From: Actinomadura violacea
Lineage (GTDB): Bacteria > Actinomycetota > Actinomycetes > Streptosporangiales > Streptosporangiaceae
Length of the DNA: 64,000 bases
Direction: 5' to 3'
Assembly: GCF_017573465.1 (NCBI RefSeq)
Contig: NZ_JAGEPF010000012.1
Coordinates: 62,001 to 126,000 of the forward strand
Below are positions 1 through 8,377 of this stretch, piece by piece; the stretch's first letter is position 1; the number at the start of each line of letters is the position of its first letter. Below the pieces are notes generated by a model. The model saw only the letters and a program-made list of their open reading frames with translations. It searched no databases and was not told where the DNA came from. The translations under genes were made by a program, and so were the position numbers.

Positions 1-2
1 GG

Positions 3-75
3 CGCCCCCGGCAGGATTCGAACCTGCGACACCCGCTTTAGGAGAGCGGTGCTCTATCCCCTGAGCTACGGAGGC
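3..75 (-). tRNA. tRNA-Arg (anticodon CCT)
   Basis: Read on the minus strand, the sequence folds as a complete cloverleaf. The acceptor stem pairs GCCTCCG with CGGGGGC, the D-arm contains the TAGCTCAG motif, the anticodon stem CCGCT/AGCGG carries the loop CTCCTAA (anticodon CCT), and the T-arm contains GGTTCGAATCC. The two bases beyond the discriminator (positions 2-1) read CC, so a full CCA may continue past the left edge of the window. It reads AGG arginine codons, which are rare in high-GC genomes. Confidence 0.96.
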
Positions 76-231
76 ATGTCGTCGCTCGCCGGAAGAGCGT
101 AGCGGACGGCACCTACAAGGGTAGGGGAAGGGGTGTGCTGGGCGCTCCCCGTTATGGGGGCCGCCGGGGGCGGGAGAGCATCGGAATGTGGCGGGAGATG
201 GCTTACGGGTGCTCTAGGCCGGGTGGGGTAG

Positions 232-666
232 GTGTGGGTACGCTTCGGTGCCGTGACGGGTCGGCATCGGGGGCAGCCGAAGGAGCGGGAGGCCGCGGGG
301 GCGGGTGCGTCCCGGCGGAGGCGCGGAGCGATGGTGGCGGGCGCGTTCCTGCTGCCGGTCGCGCTGGCGACCGTGGTGGCGTTCTCGCTGCGCGACGAGC
401 CGGCGGACGGCGCGCCGTCGCCGACGCCGAGGGCCGTGCGGGCGTCGCCTTCGGCGGAGCCGACGTTCGGGAAGTACATCCCGCCCGCGAAGAAGCCCCA
501 GGCGGAGACCAAGGCGCCGCAGCGTTCCGCCACGCCCACGGCGGAGCCGACGCGGAGGGCGACCCGGAAGCCCGTGCGGCCGCCGGACGCCCGGCCGACG
601 TGCCCGTGGACGGGCGTGCCGTACCTTGACCGTTGGTGCCACCGGCGTCCTCACATGGGTCGCTGA
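232..666 (+). CDS. hypothetical membrane-anchored protein with Pro/Thr/Arg-rich tail
   Basis: I do not recognise this 144-residue protein. A basic N-terminus rich in Arg and Lys precedes one hydrophobic segment at about residues 34-52 (MVAGAFLLPVALATVVAF). A low-complexity Pro/Ala/Thr/Lys/Arg stretch follows, and the C-terminus has two Cys residues (TCPWTG, RWCHRR). The layout suggests a single-pass membrane or secreted protein with an extended extracellular tail. The GTG start at 232 follows GGTGGGGTAG, a plausible ribosome site; the ATG at 331 would remove the basic N-terminus. It lies just upstream of the VanY-like peptidase in the same direction, so a cell-envelope role is possible but unproven. 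Confidence 0.5.
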   Translation: MWVRFGAVTGRHRGQPKEREAAGAGASRRRRGAMVAGAFLLPVALATVVAFSLRDEPADGAPSPTPRAVRASPSAEPTFGKYIPPAKKPQAETKAPQRSATPTAEPTRRATRKPVRPPDARPTCPWTGVPYLDRWCHRRPHMGR

Positions 667-747
667 GGCGGTTACGCCGAGTTCAACGGTGAACCTGTAG
701 TAGCGTTCTGCCGCTGTTCGTATTCGGGCATCAGGAGGAAAACCACC

Positions 748-1779
748 GTGCCGAACCCCCGGTCGGCTGCGTTGGCCGCGGCCGTCCTGGTGATGGCGAC
801 GCTCGTGCCGCAGGGAGCCGGCAGGGCGGCCGACGGCGGGGACGACGTCAAGTCGCTGCGCGAGGCCGCCGCGAAGGCCCGCGACGAACTCGAGACGGCC
901 ACCAAGGACATGCAGAGCCGCCAGAAGGACCTGGCGTCCTCGCAGAGCAAGCTGAAGGCGACGCTGAAGGATCTGGCGGGCGCCGAGGCGCAGCTCAACC
1001 AGATCCGGCAGCCGCTGGCACGGCTCGCGAACAACTCGTATCAGCAGCAGGGCGCCGCCGGGTCGATGGCGGTGTTCGGCGGCGGGAACCCCGAGCAGGC
1101 GCTGCGGTCCACCGCGGACGTGAGCATGCTCGCGCAGGCGCAGCAGGAACTGGTGGACCGTGCCGACGCGCTGCAGAAGCGCAGGCAGCAGCTGGCGTCC
1201 ACCGCGCAGGACCTGCAGTCGCGCAGTGCGATCGCGCAGACGCGGGTGCAGCAGGACATCGACGGCCTCAAGCAGCGGTCGGCCCAGCTGACCGACCAGC
1301 TGAACGCGATGCTCAAGAAGCTGCCCGCGAGCAAGCGGCTGGAGCTCGGCTGCGACAAGAGCCTCGCCGCCGACGCCAAGAAGTTCCCCAACGGGCTGAT
1401 CCCGCAGAAGTACCTGTGCCCGCTGCCGCAGAAGGGGCGGGAGCTGCGCGCGGACGCGGCCCTGGCCTTCTACAAGCTGAACGCCGCGTACAAGCGCCAC
1501 TTCGGCCGCGACATGTGCCTGACGGACTCCTACCGGAGCCTGGCCGAGCAGCAGTCGGTGTACGTGCGGCGGCCCGGGTTCGCGGCCGTCCCCGGGACCA
1601 GCAACCACGGCAAGGGCCAGGCCATCGACGTCTGCGGCGGGGTCCAGAACCAGGGCTCGGCGCAGTTCAACTGGTTGAAGGCCAACTCCAAGACGTACGG
1701 GTGGTTCCACCCGGCGTGGGCCTACAGCAACCCGTTCGAGCCCTGGCACTGGGAGTACGGCACCGAGAGCCAGTACTGA
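748..1779 (+). CDS. secreted VanY-type D-Ala-D-Ala carboxypeptidase with N-terminal coiled coil
   Basis: This 343-residue protein is predicted to be an exported zinc peptidase of the M15B (VanY) family, acting on cell-wall peptides. A signal peptide covers about residues 1-28. A long coiled coil follows (about 34-190; Ala/Gln/Leu/Lys/Glu-rich, as in NlpC/P60 partners and PcsB-like proteins). The C-terminal M15 domain begins near residue 215. The zinc ligands are visible as SNHGKGQAIDV (His287, Asp294) and EPWHWEY (His334). The GTG start follows an excellent AGGAGGAAA site at 732-740. Upstream, 681-694 holds the inverted repeat GTTCA-N4-TGAAC. The peptidase type is confident from the motifs; the exact substrate is inferred. 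The gene meets mscL tail to tail with a 4-bp gap. Confidence 0.9.
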   Translation: MPNPRSAALAAAVLVMATLVPQGAGRAADGGDDVKSLREAAAKARDELETATKDMQSRQKDLASSQSKLKATLKDLAGAEAQLNQIRQPLARLANNSYQQQGAAGSMAVFGGGNPEQALRSTADVSMLAQAQQELVDRADALQKRRQQLASTAQDLQSRSAIAQTRVQQDIDGLKQRSAQLTDQLNAMLKKLPASKRLELGCDKSLAADAKKFPNGLIPQKYLCPLPQKGRELRADAALAFYKLNAAYKRHFGRDMCLTDSYRSLAEQQSVYVRRPGFAAVPGTSNHGKGQAIDVCGGVQNQGSAQFNWLKANSKTYGWFHPAWAYSNPFEPWHWEYGTESQY

Positions 1780-1783
1780 GGCG

Positions 1784-2194
1784 TCAGGGCGTCTTCACGA
1801 GCGGGACGATCTCGGAGGTGCAGAACCGGCAGCGCCGCGCCTTGATGGGGATCTCGGCGAGGCACTCGGGGCACTCGCGCTCGGTGGCGTCCTTCCCGCG
1901 GTCCATCCGCTCGATCAGCTTGGTGGTCGGCAGCACGACCAGGAAGTAGACGATCGCCGAGGTGATGAAGAAGGCGATCGCCGAGGTGACGAAGACGCCG
2001 TAGGGGAACGTCGTGCCGTCGACCGTCAGGGAGAGCCGGGTGTAGTCGGGCTTGCCGCCGATCAGCGCGATCAGCGGGGTGATGAACGAGTTCGCGAAGT
2101 CCTTGACGAGCGAGGCGAACGCCGCTCCGACGACGAACGCGACGGCGAGATCGACGAGGTTTCCGCGGAAGAGGAACTTCTTGAATCCGCTCAT
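1784..2194 (-). CDS. mscL: large-conductance mechanosensitive channel with C-terminal zinc ribbon
   Basis: MscL forms a pentameric membrane pore that opens under hypo-osmotic stress. The N-terminus MSGFKKFLFRGN followed by VDLAVAFVVGAAF is the classical MscL start and TM1; TM2 lies at about residues 66-90. At 136 residues it matches family length, but the usual C-terminal amphipathic helix is replaced or extended by a zinc-ribbon-like tail with Cys108, Cys111, Cys122 and Cys125 (CPEC...CRFC). The ATG is preceded by GGGAG on the minus strand. The channel assignment is secure; metal binding by the tail is inferred from the paired CxxC motifs. Confidence 0.96.
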   Translation of the reverse strand: MSGFKKFLFRGNLVDLAVAFVVGAAFASLVKDFANSFITPLIALIGGKPDYTRLSLTVDGTTFPYGVFVTSAIAFFITSAIVYFLVVLPTTKLIERMDRGKDATERECPECLAEIPIKARRCRFCTSEIVPLVKTP

Positions 2195-2346
2195 GTGTGC
2201 TCCCGGGGGTCGGTGGATCGCGTCCCGTCGGACGCTCTCCTGACGGCGATCGGCTTGGGGGCGCGCGGGGAGAGGCGCGTCCGATCTGCGCCTGGTTTGC
2301 CCTGATTTGAGGGTGTTCTCACCCCCGCGTGCGCCATGTCACTCAT

Positions 2347-2374
2347 GTTCGGCCCGGCCGGAGCCGGGCTGAAC
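2347..2374 (-). terminator. hairpin downstream of the SAF/CpaB-like gene
   Basis: A 12-bp stem (GTTCgGCCCGGC paired with GCCGGGCtGAAC, one mismatch or G-U pair) closes on a 4-base loop, CGGA. It lies about 65 bp past the stop of the leftward SAF gene and upstream of mscL. No T-run follows, which is common for actinobacterial terminators, so function is inferred from position and stem strength only. Confidence 0.5.
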
Positions 2375-2438
2375 GGCTACGGATGGTAATGAAAGTTCAC
2401 CCCTTGTGCCAAGTTGATCCTGCCCGGCGCCGGGCCGG

Positions 2439-3062
2439 TCAGGTGCCGGTGATGGTGATCGAGAGGGCGGTGCCCGCGCCGGCGAGCGCCTGGGCCTGCA
2501 CCCGGTCGGTCGCGAGGACCACGAGCGCGCCCTGCTGACCGCCGTCGTCGCGGGGCCGGGGCACGGTCACCACGCGGACGCCGGAGACGACCACGCGGGC
2601 ATCGCCGCCCCACTGGCCCGCCTTGCCGGGGCCGTCGTCGGCGCCGTCGGAGGGCGGGCCGGCCAGCACGTCGACCCGGTCGCCGGAGCGCAGGAGCCGG
2701 ACGGTGCCGGCGTCGGCGACGCGGACGGGCGCGGCGACCGTCCCGGGCCCGTAGCCGCGCAGCAGCCCGGCGCCGACCAGCCGCGCGTCGGTGATCGGCT
2801 CGCCGCGCCGCACGGGCCCCGCGAGGACCCGCCCCGCCGCGCCGGAGCGCATCGCGCCCGCCGGGACGGCCGGGGGCGGCAGGTCGAGGGCGCGCAGGTC
2901 GGAGCCGCCGAGCGTGGCGCCCGCGGGCAGGTCGCGCGCCGCGGCCAGGACGCGCACGGACGGCGCCGGGCCGGGCCGCAGCGCGGTGAGGGCCAGGCCC
3001 GCGGCGGCCGCGGCGGACAGTGCCGCCAGCGGCCGCCGGAGCCGGGCCGCGCGTGCCCTCAC
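2439..3062 (-). CDS. SAF-domain protein, CpaB/RcpC-like
   Basis: This 207-residue protein has an N-terminal membrane segment (residues 11-28) and then a SAF-type fold, VRVLAAARDLPAGATLGGSDL, the hallmark of CpaB/RcpC Flp-pilus assembly factors. A second half resembles the RcpC domain (LLRSGDRVDVLAG). CpaB proteins help assemble tad/Flp pili on the outer face of the membrane. No other tad gene is present, and the gene is translationally coupled to MTA phosphorylase: its GTG start overlaps that stop as GTGA at 3059-3062. The family is fairly secure; a role in pili is not supported by this neighbourhood. Confidence 0.8.
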   Translation of the reverse strand: MRARAARLRRPLAALSAAAAAGLALTALRPGPAPSVRVLAAARDLPAGATLGGSDLRALDLPPPAVPAGAMRSGAAGRVLAGPVRRGEPITDARLVGAGLLRGYGPGTVAAPVRVADAGTVRLLRSGDRVDVLAGPPSDGADDGPGKAGQWGGDARVVVSGVRVVTVPRPRDDGGQQGALVVLATDRVQAQALAGAGTALSITITGT

Positions 3063-3877
3063 GGCAACTCCACCGGGAGGTCCATGCCGTCCAGGACCGA
3101 CGGGCAGGGGCAGCCGCGTTCGGCGGGCAGCGCCTTGACCACGTCGGCGACGAGGCCGCGCAGCCGCCCGATGTTCTGGCCGAACACCCGCAGCACCTCG
3201 TCCATCGTGACGCCCTCACCCTCCTCGATGCCGGCGTCGAGGTCGGTGACCAGGCAGAGCGGGGTGTAGCAGAGCGCCAGCTCGCGGGCGAGGACGGCCT
3301 CGGGGTGGCCGGTCATCCCGACGAGCGTCCAGCCCTGGCCGGCGAACCAGCGGGACTCGGCCCGGGTGGAGAACCGCGGGCCCTCGATGACGACGAGGGT
3401 GCCGCCGTCGACGGGCGCCCATCCGGCGGCGTTCGCGGCGTCGACCGCGGCACGGCGGCCGGTGGGGCAGTACGGGTCGGAGAAGGAGACGTGGATCGCG
3501 GCGCCGTCGTCGTAGTAGGTCTGCGGGCGCCCGGAGGTCCGGTCGACGAGCTGGTCGGGGACGGCGAGCGTGCCGGGCCCGAGGTCGGGCGTCAGCGAGC
3601 CGACCGCGCTCGGCGCGAGGACCTGCCGGACGCCCAGCGACCGCAGCGCCCACAGGTTCGCCCGGTACGGGATCTTGTGCGGCGGGAAGCGGTGGTCGCG
3701 GCCGTGCCGGGGGACGAACGCGACGCGCCGCCCCGCGAGCTCGCCGATGGCGACGGCGTCGCTCGGCGGCCCGTACGGGGTGTCGACGCGCACCTCCTCG
3801 ACGTCGTCGAGGAACGAGTAGAAACCGGAACCGCCGATGACGGCGATCTCGGCCGTGGGCTGCGACTTGGTGGACAT
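3059..3877 (-). CDS. mtnP: S-methyl-5'-thioadenosine phosphorylase
   Basis: The enzyme phosphorolyses methylthioadenosine (or a related nucleoside) to a base and 5-methylthioribose-1-phosphate, recycling the by-product of polyamine synthesis. The 272-residue sequence shows purine nucleoside phosphorylase family II motifs: IGGSGFY at the N-terminus, FVPRHGRDHRFPPHKIPYRAN (phosphate and nucleoside binding), IEGPRFSTRAES and the substrate loop around VGMTGHPEAVLARE. Length fits the family. An ATG start is used. It is the first gene of a two-gene unit with the SAF protein. Some actinobacterial homologues act on other nucleosides, so MTA specificity is likely rather than proven. Confidence 0.92.
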   Translation of the reverse strand: MSTKSQPTAEIAVIGGSGFYSFLDDVEEVRVDTPYGPPSDAVAIGELAGRRVAFVPRHGRDHRFPPHKIPYRANLWALRSLGVRQVLAPSAVGSLTPDLGPGTLAVPDQLVDRTSGRPQTYYDDGAAIHVSFSDPYCPTGRRAAVDAANAAGWAPVDGGTLVVIEGPRFSTRAESRWFAGQGWTLVGMTGHPEAVLARELALCYTPLCLVTDLDAGIEEGEGVTMDEVLRVFGQNIGRLRGLVADVVKALPAERGCPCPSVLDGMDLPVELP

Positions 3878-4012
3878 GCCGCCGACACTAACCAGGCCGC
3901 CGGAGCACGGGCAGACCCGACGCGAAATGTGGATAACTTCATGATCAGCGGACGCGGGAGAGGGGCCCGGCGCCTCGCCGAACCCCTCCGGAGCCGCATG
4001 GACCAGGGCGTG

Positions 4013-6142
4013 TCAGCCGACCCGGTCGAGGATCTTGGACCCGTTCGGCTCCGCCTCGCGCGCGGCGAGCCGTCCGGGCGCCCAGATCCGCCGGCCGAGG
4101 TCGTGCGCCAGGGCGGGCAGCAGCAGCGACCGCACGACCAGCGTGTCGAACAGGACGCCGAACGCGACCACGAAGCCCATCTCCACCATGGACACCAGCG
4201 GCAGCGTCGCCATCGCGCCGAACGTCGCCGCCAGCACCACCCCGGCGGAGGTGATGACCCCGCCGGTGACGGTGAGGCCGCGCCGGATGCCGCGCCGCGT
4301 GCCGAGGGCCTGGGACTCTTCCCGTACGCGGTGCATGAGGAAGATGTTGTAGTCGACCCCGAGCGCCACCAGGAAGGTGAACGCCTGCAGGGGGAACCCC
4401 GTGTCGGCGCCCTCGAAGCCGAAGCCGTGCTTGAAGATGAGCGCGCACGCGCCCAGCGAGGCGAGGAACGACAGGACGACGGTGCCCATCATCAGCAGCG
4501 GTGCGACGAGCGCGCGCAGCAGCAGGACGAGGATGACGAAGACCACGCCCAGCACGATCGGGAAGATGACCTTGTTGTCGCGTGCGGAGGCCCGCTTGGT
4601 GTCCAGGGACGTGGCGGTGGTGCCGCCGACCTTGGCGTCCGCGGACGGGACGGCGTGCACGGCGTCCCGGAGCCGGTCGATGGTCCGCTCGGCCGCCTTG
4701 CTGTCGGCGGGGTCGCGCAGGGTCGCCTCGTACATGACCAGACCGTGCGCGCGGGCAGGCGGGCCGACCTGGGCGACGCCCTGTGTGCGCGCGGCCGCGG
4801 CGGCGACTTCGGACGACGCCGAAGCCTTGCTGATGACGACGGCCGGGGAGCCGGATCCAGCTGGGTAGTGCCGCGCCACGGCCTCCTGCCCGGCGATCGA
4901 GTCGGGACGTCCGGTGAACTGTCCGGCGTTGGAGAGCCCGTCCGCCTTAAGCGAGCCGAGGCCAGAGGTAAGGCCGACTAGGACGATCCCCGTGATGATC
5001 CAGAGCGCTCGCGAGCGCCTCCCCACGAGGCCTGCCACGCGCGACCAGATGCCGTGCTCGGCCTCGTACGCCTCCGGCTCCAGGTACTTGGCGTCGTAGC
5101 GCGGGACGAGCGGCCAGAACACCCAGCGGCCGAAGATGACGAGCAGTGCGGGCAGCAGCGTGACCATGGCCGCCAGCGCGGTGAGGACGCCCGCCGCGGC
5201 GACGGGCCCGAGCCCGGCGGTGGAGTTCAGGTCGGCGAGCAGCAGGCACAGCAGGCCAACGGCGACGGTGGCGGCGGAGGCGATGACGGCCGGCGCGGCG
5301 CGGCGCAGGGCGAACGCCATGGCCTCGTGCCGGTCATCGTGCCGGTGCAGCTCCTCGCGATAGCGGGCGACGAGCAGGAGGGCATAGTCGGTGGCCACGC
5401 CGAACACCAGCACGGTCATGATGCCGGAGCTCATCCCGTTGACGGTCAGGTCGGCGTACTTGGCCAGCAGATAGACGACGGACTGGGCGAGCCCTAGGGC
5501 GAACACGGCGCTGAGCACCGGGATGAACCACAGCATGGGGCTGCGGTAGATGATCAGGAGCAGGACGATCACGACGATGCCGGCGGCCAGGAGCAGGAAG
5601 CCGTCGAGGCTGCGGAACACGCCGAACTGGTCGGAGCCGGCGCCCGCGGGCCCGGTGACGTGCGCGGACAGCCCGGGCGGGCCGCGCCGGACGAGGTCGC
5701 GGGCGTGGTCGACGAAGTCCGTCACGTCGTCGCTCTTGACCGGGACGAGGGCCTCCAGCGCCCTGCCGTCCCGGGACGGGATCGGCCCCTGCGCCTTCTC
5801 GGCGCCGGGGAGGCGCTGGAGGGCGGGCAGGTCGGCGGCGGCCTTGGCGCGGTCCGCGGCGGTGATGCCGCCGGAACGCTCGTAGACGATGACGGCGAGC
5901 ATCGTCTCGTCCTTCTCGAAGGCGTCGTGCTGCTTGACGACCTGCGTGGACTCGGCGCCGGCGGGCAGCCAGGACGCCGCGTCGTTGTCCTCGACGTCGG
6001 TCAGCCGGCCGGCGAGCGAGCCGAGGGCGGCCAGCAGGACGATCCAGACGGCGAGGACGGCCCATTTGCCGCGGCGTCCGGCGATCAGCCCGGCGAGGCG
6101 GCGGGCGGGCGTTCTGGGGGGAGCCTGGCTCTGTGCGCGCAT
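4013..6142 (-). CDS. MMPL/RND-family transporter
   Basis: This 709-residue protein is an integral membrane exporter of the MMPL type, the family that moves lipids or small hydrophobic compounds using the proton gradient. It has the expected twofold layout: TM1 near residues 30-48, a large extracellular loop, a five-helix bundle (about 170-340), then a second loop and bundle (about 375-690). The ATG is preceded by AGGAGA. Codons around 4750-5000 include CTA, CTT and TCT, unusual next to the G/C-ending codons elsewhere. The nested inverted repeat at 6171-6241 is probably its operator. No regulator gene adjoins it. The substrate is unknown. Confidence 0.93.
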   Translation of the reverse strand: MRAQSQAPPRTPARRLAGLIAGRRGKWAVLAVWIVLLAALGSLAGRLTDVEDNDAASWLPAGAESTQVVKQHDAFEKDETMLAVIVYERSGGITAADRAKAAADLPALQRLPGAEKAQGPIPSRDGRALEALVPVKSDDVTDFVDHARDLVRRGPPGLSAHVTGPAGAGSDQFGVFRSLDGFLLLAAGIVVIVLLLIIYRSPMLWFIPVLSAVFALGLAQSVVYLLAKYADLTVNGMSSGIMTVLVFGVATDYALLLVARYREELHRHDDRHEAMAFALRRAAPAVIASAATVAVGLLCLLLADLNSTAGLGPVAAAGVLTALAAMVTLLPALLVIFGRWVFWPLVPRYDAKYLEPEAYEAEHGIWSRVAGLVGRRSRALWIITGIVLVGLTSGLGSLKADGLSNAGQFTGRPDSIAGQEAVARHYPAGSGSPAVVISKASASSEVAAAAARTQGVAQVGPPARAHGLVMYEATLRDPADSKAAERTIDRLRDAVHAVPSADAKVGGTTATSLDTKRASARDNKVIFPIVLGVVFVILVLLLRALVAPLLMMGTVVLSFLASLGACALIFKHGFGFEGADTGFPLQAFTFLVALGVDYNIFLMHRVREESQALGTRRGIRRGLTVTGGVITSAGVVLAATFGAMATLPLVSMVEMGFVVAFGVLFDTLVVRSLLLPALAHDLGRRIWAPGRLAAREAEPNGSKILDRVG

Positions 6143-6170
6143 GGTCGTCTCCTGAGGTGTCCGTCGATCT

Positions 6171-6241
6171 CGCGATATGACGCGATCACTTGCTCACAAC
6201 CAGAGTGTCTCGCGAAGCGAGAGAAAGCAAGTTATATCGCG
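6171..6241. promoter_or_regulatory. nested inverted-repeat operator upstream of the MMPL gene
   Basis: Three inverted repeats are nested about a common centre. The outer arms are CGCGATAT (6171-6178) and ATATCGCG (6234-6241). The middle arms are ACTTGCT (6188-6194) and AGCAAGT (6226-6232). The inner arms are TCTCGC (6208-6213) and GCGAGA (6217-6222). The segment is AT-richer than its surroundings and lies 29-99 bp ahead of the leftward MMPL start. TetR-type repressors commonly bind such palindromes in front of MMPL genes; binding here is inference. Confidence 0.55.
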
Positions 6242-6303
6242 AAATCTCGGGGTCGCCTCAGGGTTCCCCTAGGGGTGGCCTCAGGGGCGCCCAGGAACAC
6301 GAC

Positions 6304-6341
6304 GAAGGCCGGAGGAACCCGGTTGGGTTCCTCCGGCCTTC
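6304..6341 (-). terminator. strong hairpin terminator downstream of fmdB
   Basis: A perfect 17-bp inverted repeat (GAAGGCCGGAGGAACCC and its complement) is separated by the 4-base loop GGTT. It lies 32 bp past the stop of fmdB on the minus strand and before the MMPL promoter region, so it most likely ends the fmdB transcript. Confidence 0.85.
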
Positions 6342-6372
6342 GGAAGCGCTGTGGAGGGGCGTGCCCCTTGTG

Positions 6373-6729
6373 TCAGGCCACCTTCTCGGACGAAGACGAC
6401 TTCGACGAGGACGTGGACGACGAGGAGGACGACGACGAGTCGCCCGACGACGACGTCGACGAGGACGAGTCGGACTTGCCGGAGTCACTGCCCGACGACG
6501 AGCCGTTCGACCCGTTGGACGAGCTCCCCACGGTGGAGGACGACTTGCCGGAGCCGCGGCTGTCGGTGCGGTAGAAGCCCGACCCCTTGAAGATGATCCC
6601 CGCGGCGGAGAAGACCTTGCGGAGCTTCCCCTCGCAGGCCGGGCATTCGGTCAGCGCGTCGTCGCTGAACTTCTGCACGACCTCCAGAGGCTCGCCGCAC
6701 TCGGTGCAAACGTACTGATACGTCGGCAC
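6373..6729 (-). CDS. FmdB-family zinc-ribbon protein with Ser-rich tail
   Basis: The 118-residue protein begins MPTYQYVCTECGEPLEV and continues with LTECPACEGKLRKVFSAAGIIFKGSGFY, the complete FmdB putative regulatory domain, with a four-Cys zinc ribbon (two CxxC pairs). FmdB was first linked to formamidase regulation, but the molecular role of the family is not established. From about residue 60 the protein is an extreme Ser/Gly/Asp/Lys low-complexity tail, which looks disordered. The GTG start follows GAGGAGG. The gene stands alone and ends at a strong hairpin. Confidence 0.9.
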   Translation of the reverse strand: MPTYQYVCTECGEPLEVVQKFSDDALTECPACEGKLRKVFSAAGIIFKGSGFYRTDSRGSGKSSSTVGSSSNGSNGSSSGSDSGKSDSSSSTSSSGDSSSSSSSSTSSSKSSSSEKVA

Positions 6730-6868
6730 GGTTCCTCCTCGCTGACTCAGCCCGGGCGCCGTCCCGGACTGGCACTCACTCTAGATGACTGCTAATGGTA
6801 CCCATGCATGGAACAGGATTCACCGCGGGTCTGTTCCCGGGCGCCCGAGGGCCCCTGCCGGCGGCCGC

Positions 6869-8356
6869 TCACGCGCCCGTCTCGCCGAACCAGCCGGCCA
6901 GCTTCCCGCGGCGGCTGATGGCGCGCAGCCTGCGTTCCGTGGTCTCCCGCACGGTGTCGGTGGTCACGACCAGCAGGGTGTCGCCGCTCTGCAGGGGCGT
7001 GGTGGGCTCCGGTACGAAGCTCGACCCGTCCCGTACGACGAGGGTAATGGACGCTCCGGCGGGCAGCCGCAGCTCGAAGATCTCCACCCCGCTCAACCGG
7101 GAGTCGGGTGGGATGCGGACTTCGAGCAGGTCCGCATGGAGCTCCTCCAGGGGCGCGGCCTCGACGTCCAGTTCGCGCGTCTCCTCGTCGCTCTTGAGGC
7201 GGCACCAGCGCGCCACCAGCGGCAGCGTGGGGCCCTGCAAGAGCGTGAACACCACGACGATGTTGAAGACGATGGAGAAGAGCCGGTCGGCGCCGGGGAC
7301 GTCCTTCACCATCGGGATGGTGGCCAGGACGATGGGGACGGCGCCGCGCAGCCCCGCCCATGAGGCGAAGACCTTCTCGCCCCAGGACAGCTTGAAGCCG
7401 ATCGACGACAGTACGACCGACACGGGACGCGCCACCAGCAACAGGACGAACCCGATGATGAGCGCCGGGACGATCTGGCCGGGCAGCGCGCTGGGGGAGG
7501 CCAGCAGGCCCAGCATCACGAACAGGCCGATCTGGGCGAGCCAACCGATGCCTTCGGCGAAGCCCCTCGTCGCCGGACGGTGCGGCAGTCGCGCATTGCC
7601 GAGCACCAGCGCGCTCACATAGACGGCCAGGAAGCCGCTCGCATGCAGCAGTGTGGCGGCGCCGTAGGAGCCGATGGACAGCGACATCACGGCGATGGGG
7701 TAAAGGCCGGATGCTGGGAGGGCGATGCGGCGCAGCGCCTGTGCGCCGAGCCACCCGATCGCGAATCCGAGCACGCCGCCGGCGATCAGCTCGTACACCA
7801 TCACGCCGACGAGCTCGGCGAGGTTGGGGACGCCGCCGTGCGTGGCGCTGAGCGTGACCACGATGATCACGACGGGTGCGTCATTGAAGCCCGATTCGGC
7901 TTCGAGCAGCCCGGTCAGCCGGGACGGCAGCGGCAGCCTGCGCAGCACCGAGAACACGGCCGCGGCGTCGGTGGGGGCCAGTACGGCGGCCAGCAGGAAC
8001 GCCGGGCGCCAGTCCATGCCGATCAGCCACATGGCGGCGAGCGCCACCACGACGATGCTGATCAGGGTGCCGATGGTGGACACGCTGAGGGCGGCCGGCA
8101 CGGACGGCCGCACGTGCCGCCAGCTGGTGGTGAGACCACCCTCGGCGAGGATCAGGACGAGCGCGCCGAGGCCGAGCGTCTCGGCCAGTTCGGCGTTGTC
8201 GAAGTCGATGTGGAGGGGACCGGACTCGCCGATGAGAAGGCCGAGGCCCATGTACGCCAGAAGGGTCGGCAGGCCGGCCTTGTGCGACAGCCGGACCGCG
8301 ACGATGGCGCTGAGTACGAGCACGGCCCCGAGGAGTAGCCAGATGTCGAGATGCAC
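6869..8356 (-). CDS. potassium/proton antiporter, CPA1 type with RCK-C domain
   Basis: The protein (495 residues) exchanges monovalent cations for protons across the membrane. Residues 1-390 form about 12-13 hydrophobic helices of the Na+/H+ exchanger fold. ESGFNDAPVV carries the ND ion-binding pair, and the preceding APTDAAAVFS is typical of NhaP2/CvrA. The C-terminus (about 405-480) matches the TrkA-C/RCK-C ligand domain (RLSGVEIFELRLPAGASITLVVRDG). The GTG start is preceded by AAGGGTGGG. Family members move K+ out and help osmotic or pH adaptation; K+ as the ion is inferred from the RCK-C domain. Codon use is a little less GC-biased than in neighbours. Confidence 0.92.
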   Translation of the reverse strand: MHLDIWLLLGAVLVLSAIVAVRLSHKAGLPTLLAYMGLGLLIGESGPLHIDFDNAELAETLGLGALVLILAEGGLTTSWRHVRPSVPAALSVSTIGTLISIVVVALAAMWLIGMDWRPAFLLAAVLAPTDAAAVFSVLRRLPLPSRLTGLLEAESGFNDAPVVIIVVTLSATHGGVPNLAELVGVMVYELIAGGVLGFAIGWLGAQALRRIALPASGLYPIAVMSLSIGSYGAATLLHASGFLAVYVSALVLGNARLPHRPATRGFAEGIGWLAQIGLFVMLGLLASPSALPGQIVPALIIGFVLLLVARPVSVVLSSIGFKLSWGEKVFASWAGLRGAVPIVLATIPMVKDVPGADRLFSIVFNIVVVFTLLQGPTLPLVARWCRLKSDEETRELDVEAAPLEELHADLLEVRIPPDSRLSGVEIFELRLPAGASITLVVRDGSSFVPEPTTPLQSGDTLLVVTTDTVRETTERRLRAISRRGKLAGWFGETGA

Positions 8357-8377
8357 ATCCCACCCTTCGGGGTCGTC

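Noticed and set aside
214-1749. Minus-strand open frame of about 510 codons opposite the VanY-type gene
   Set aside because: The plus-strand gene has a ribosome site, signal peptide and catalytic motifs; the antisense translation is Arg/Leu/Gly/Val-rich with no domain.
6780-6815. CIRCE-like heat-shock operator ahead of fmdB
   Set aside because: TTAGCAGTC and GAGTGAGTG recall the CIRCE arms, but the spacer is 5 rather than 9 bases and the second arm does not pair.
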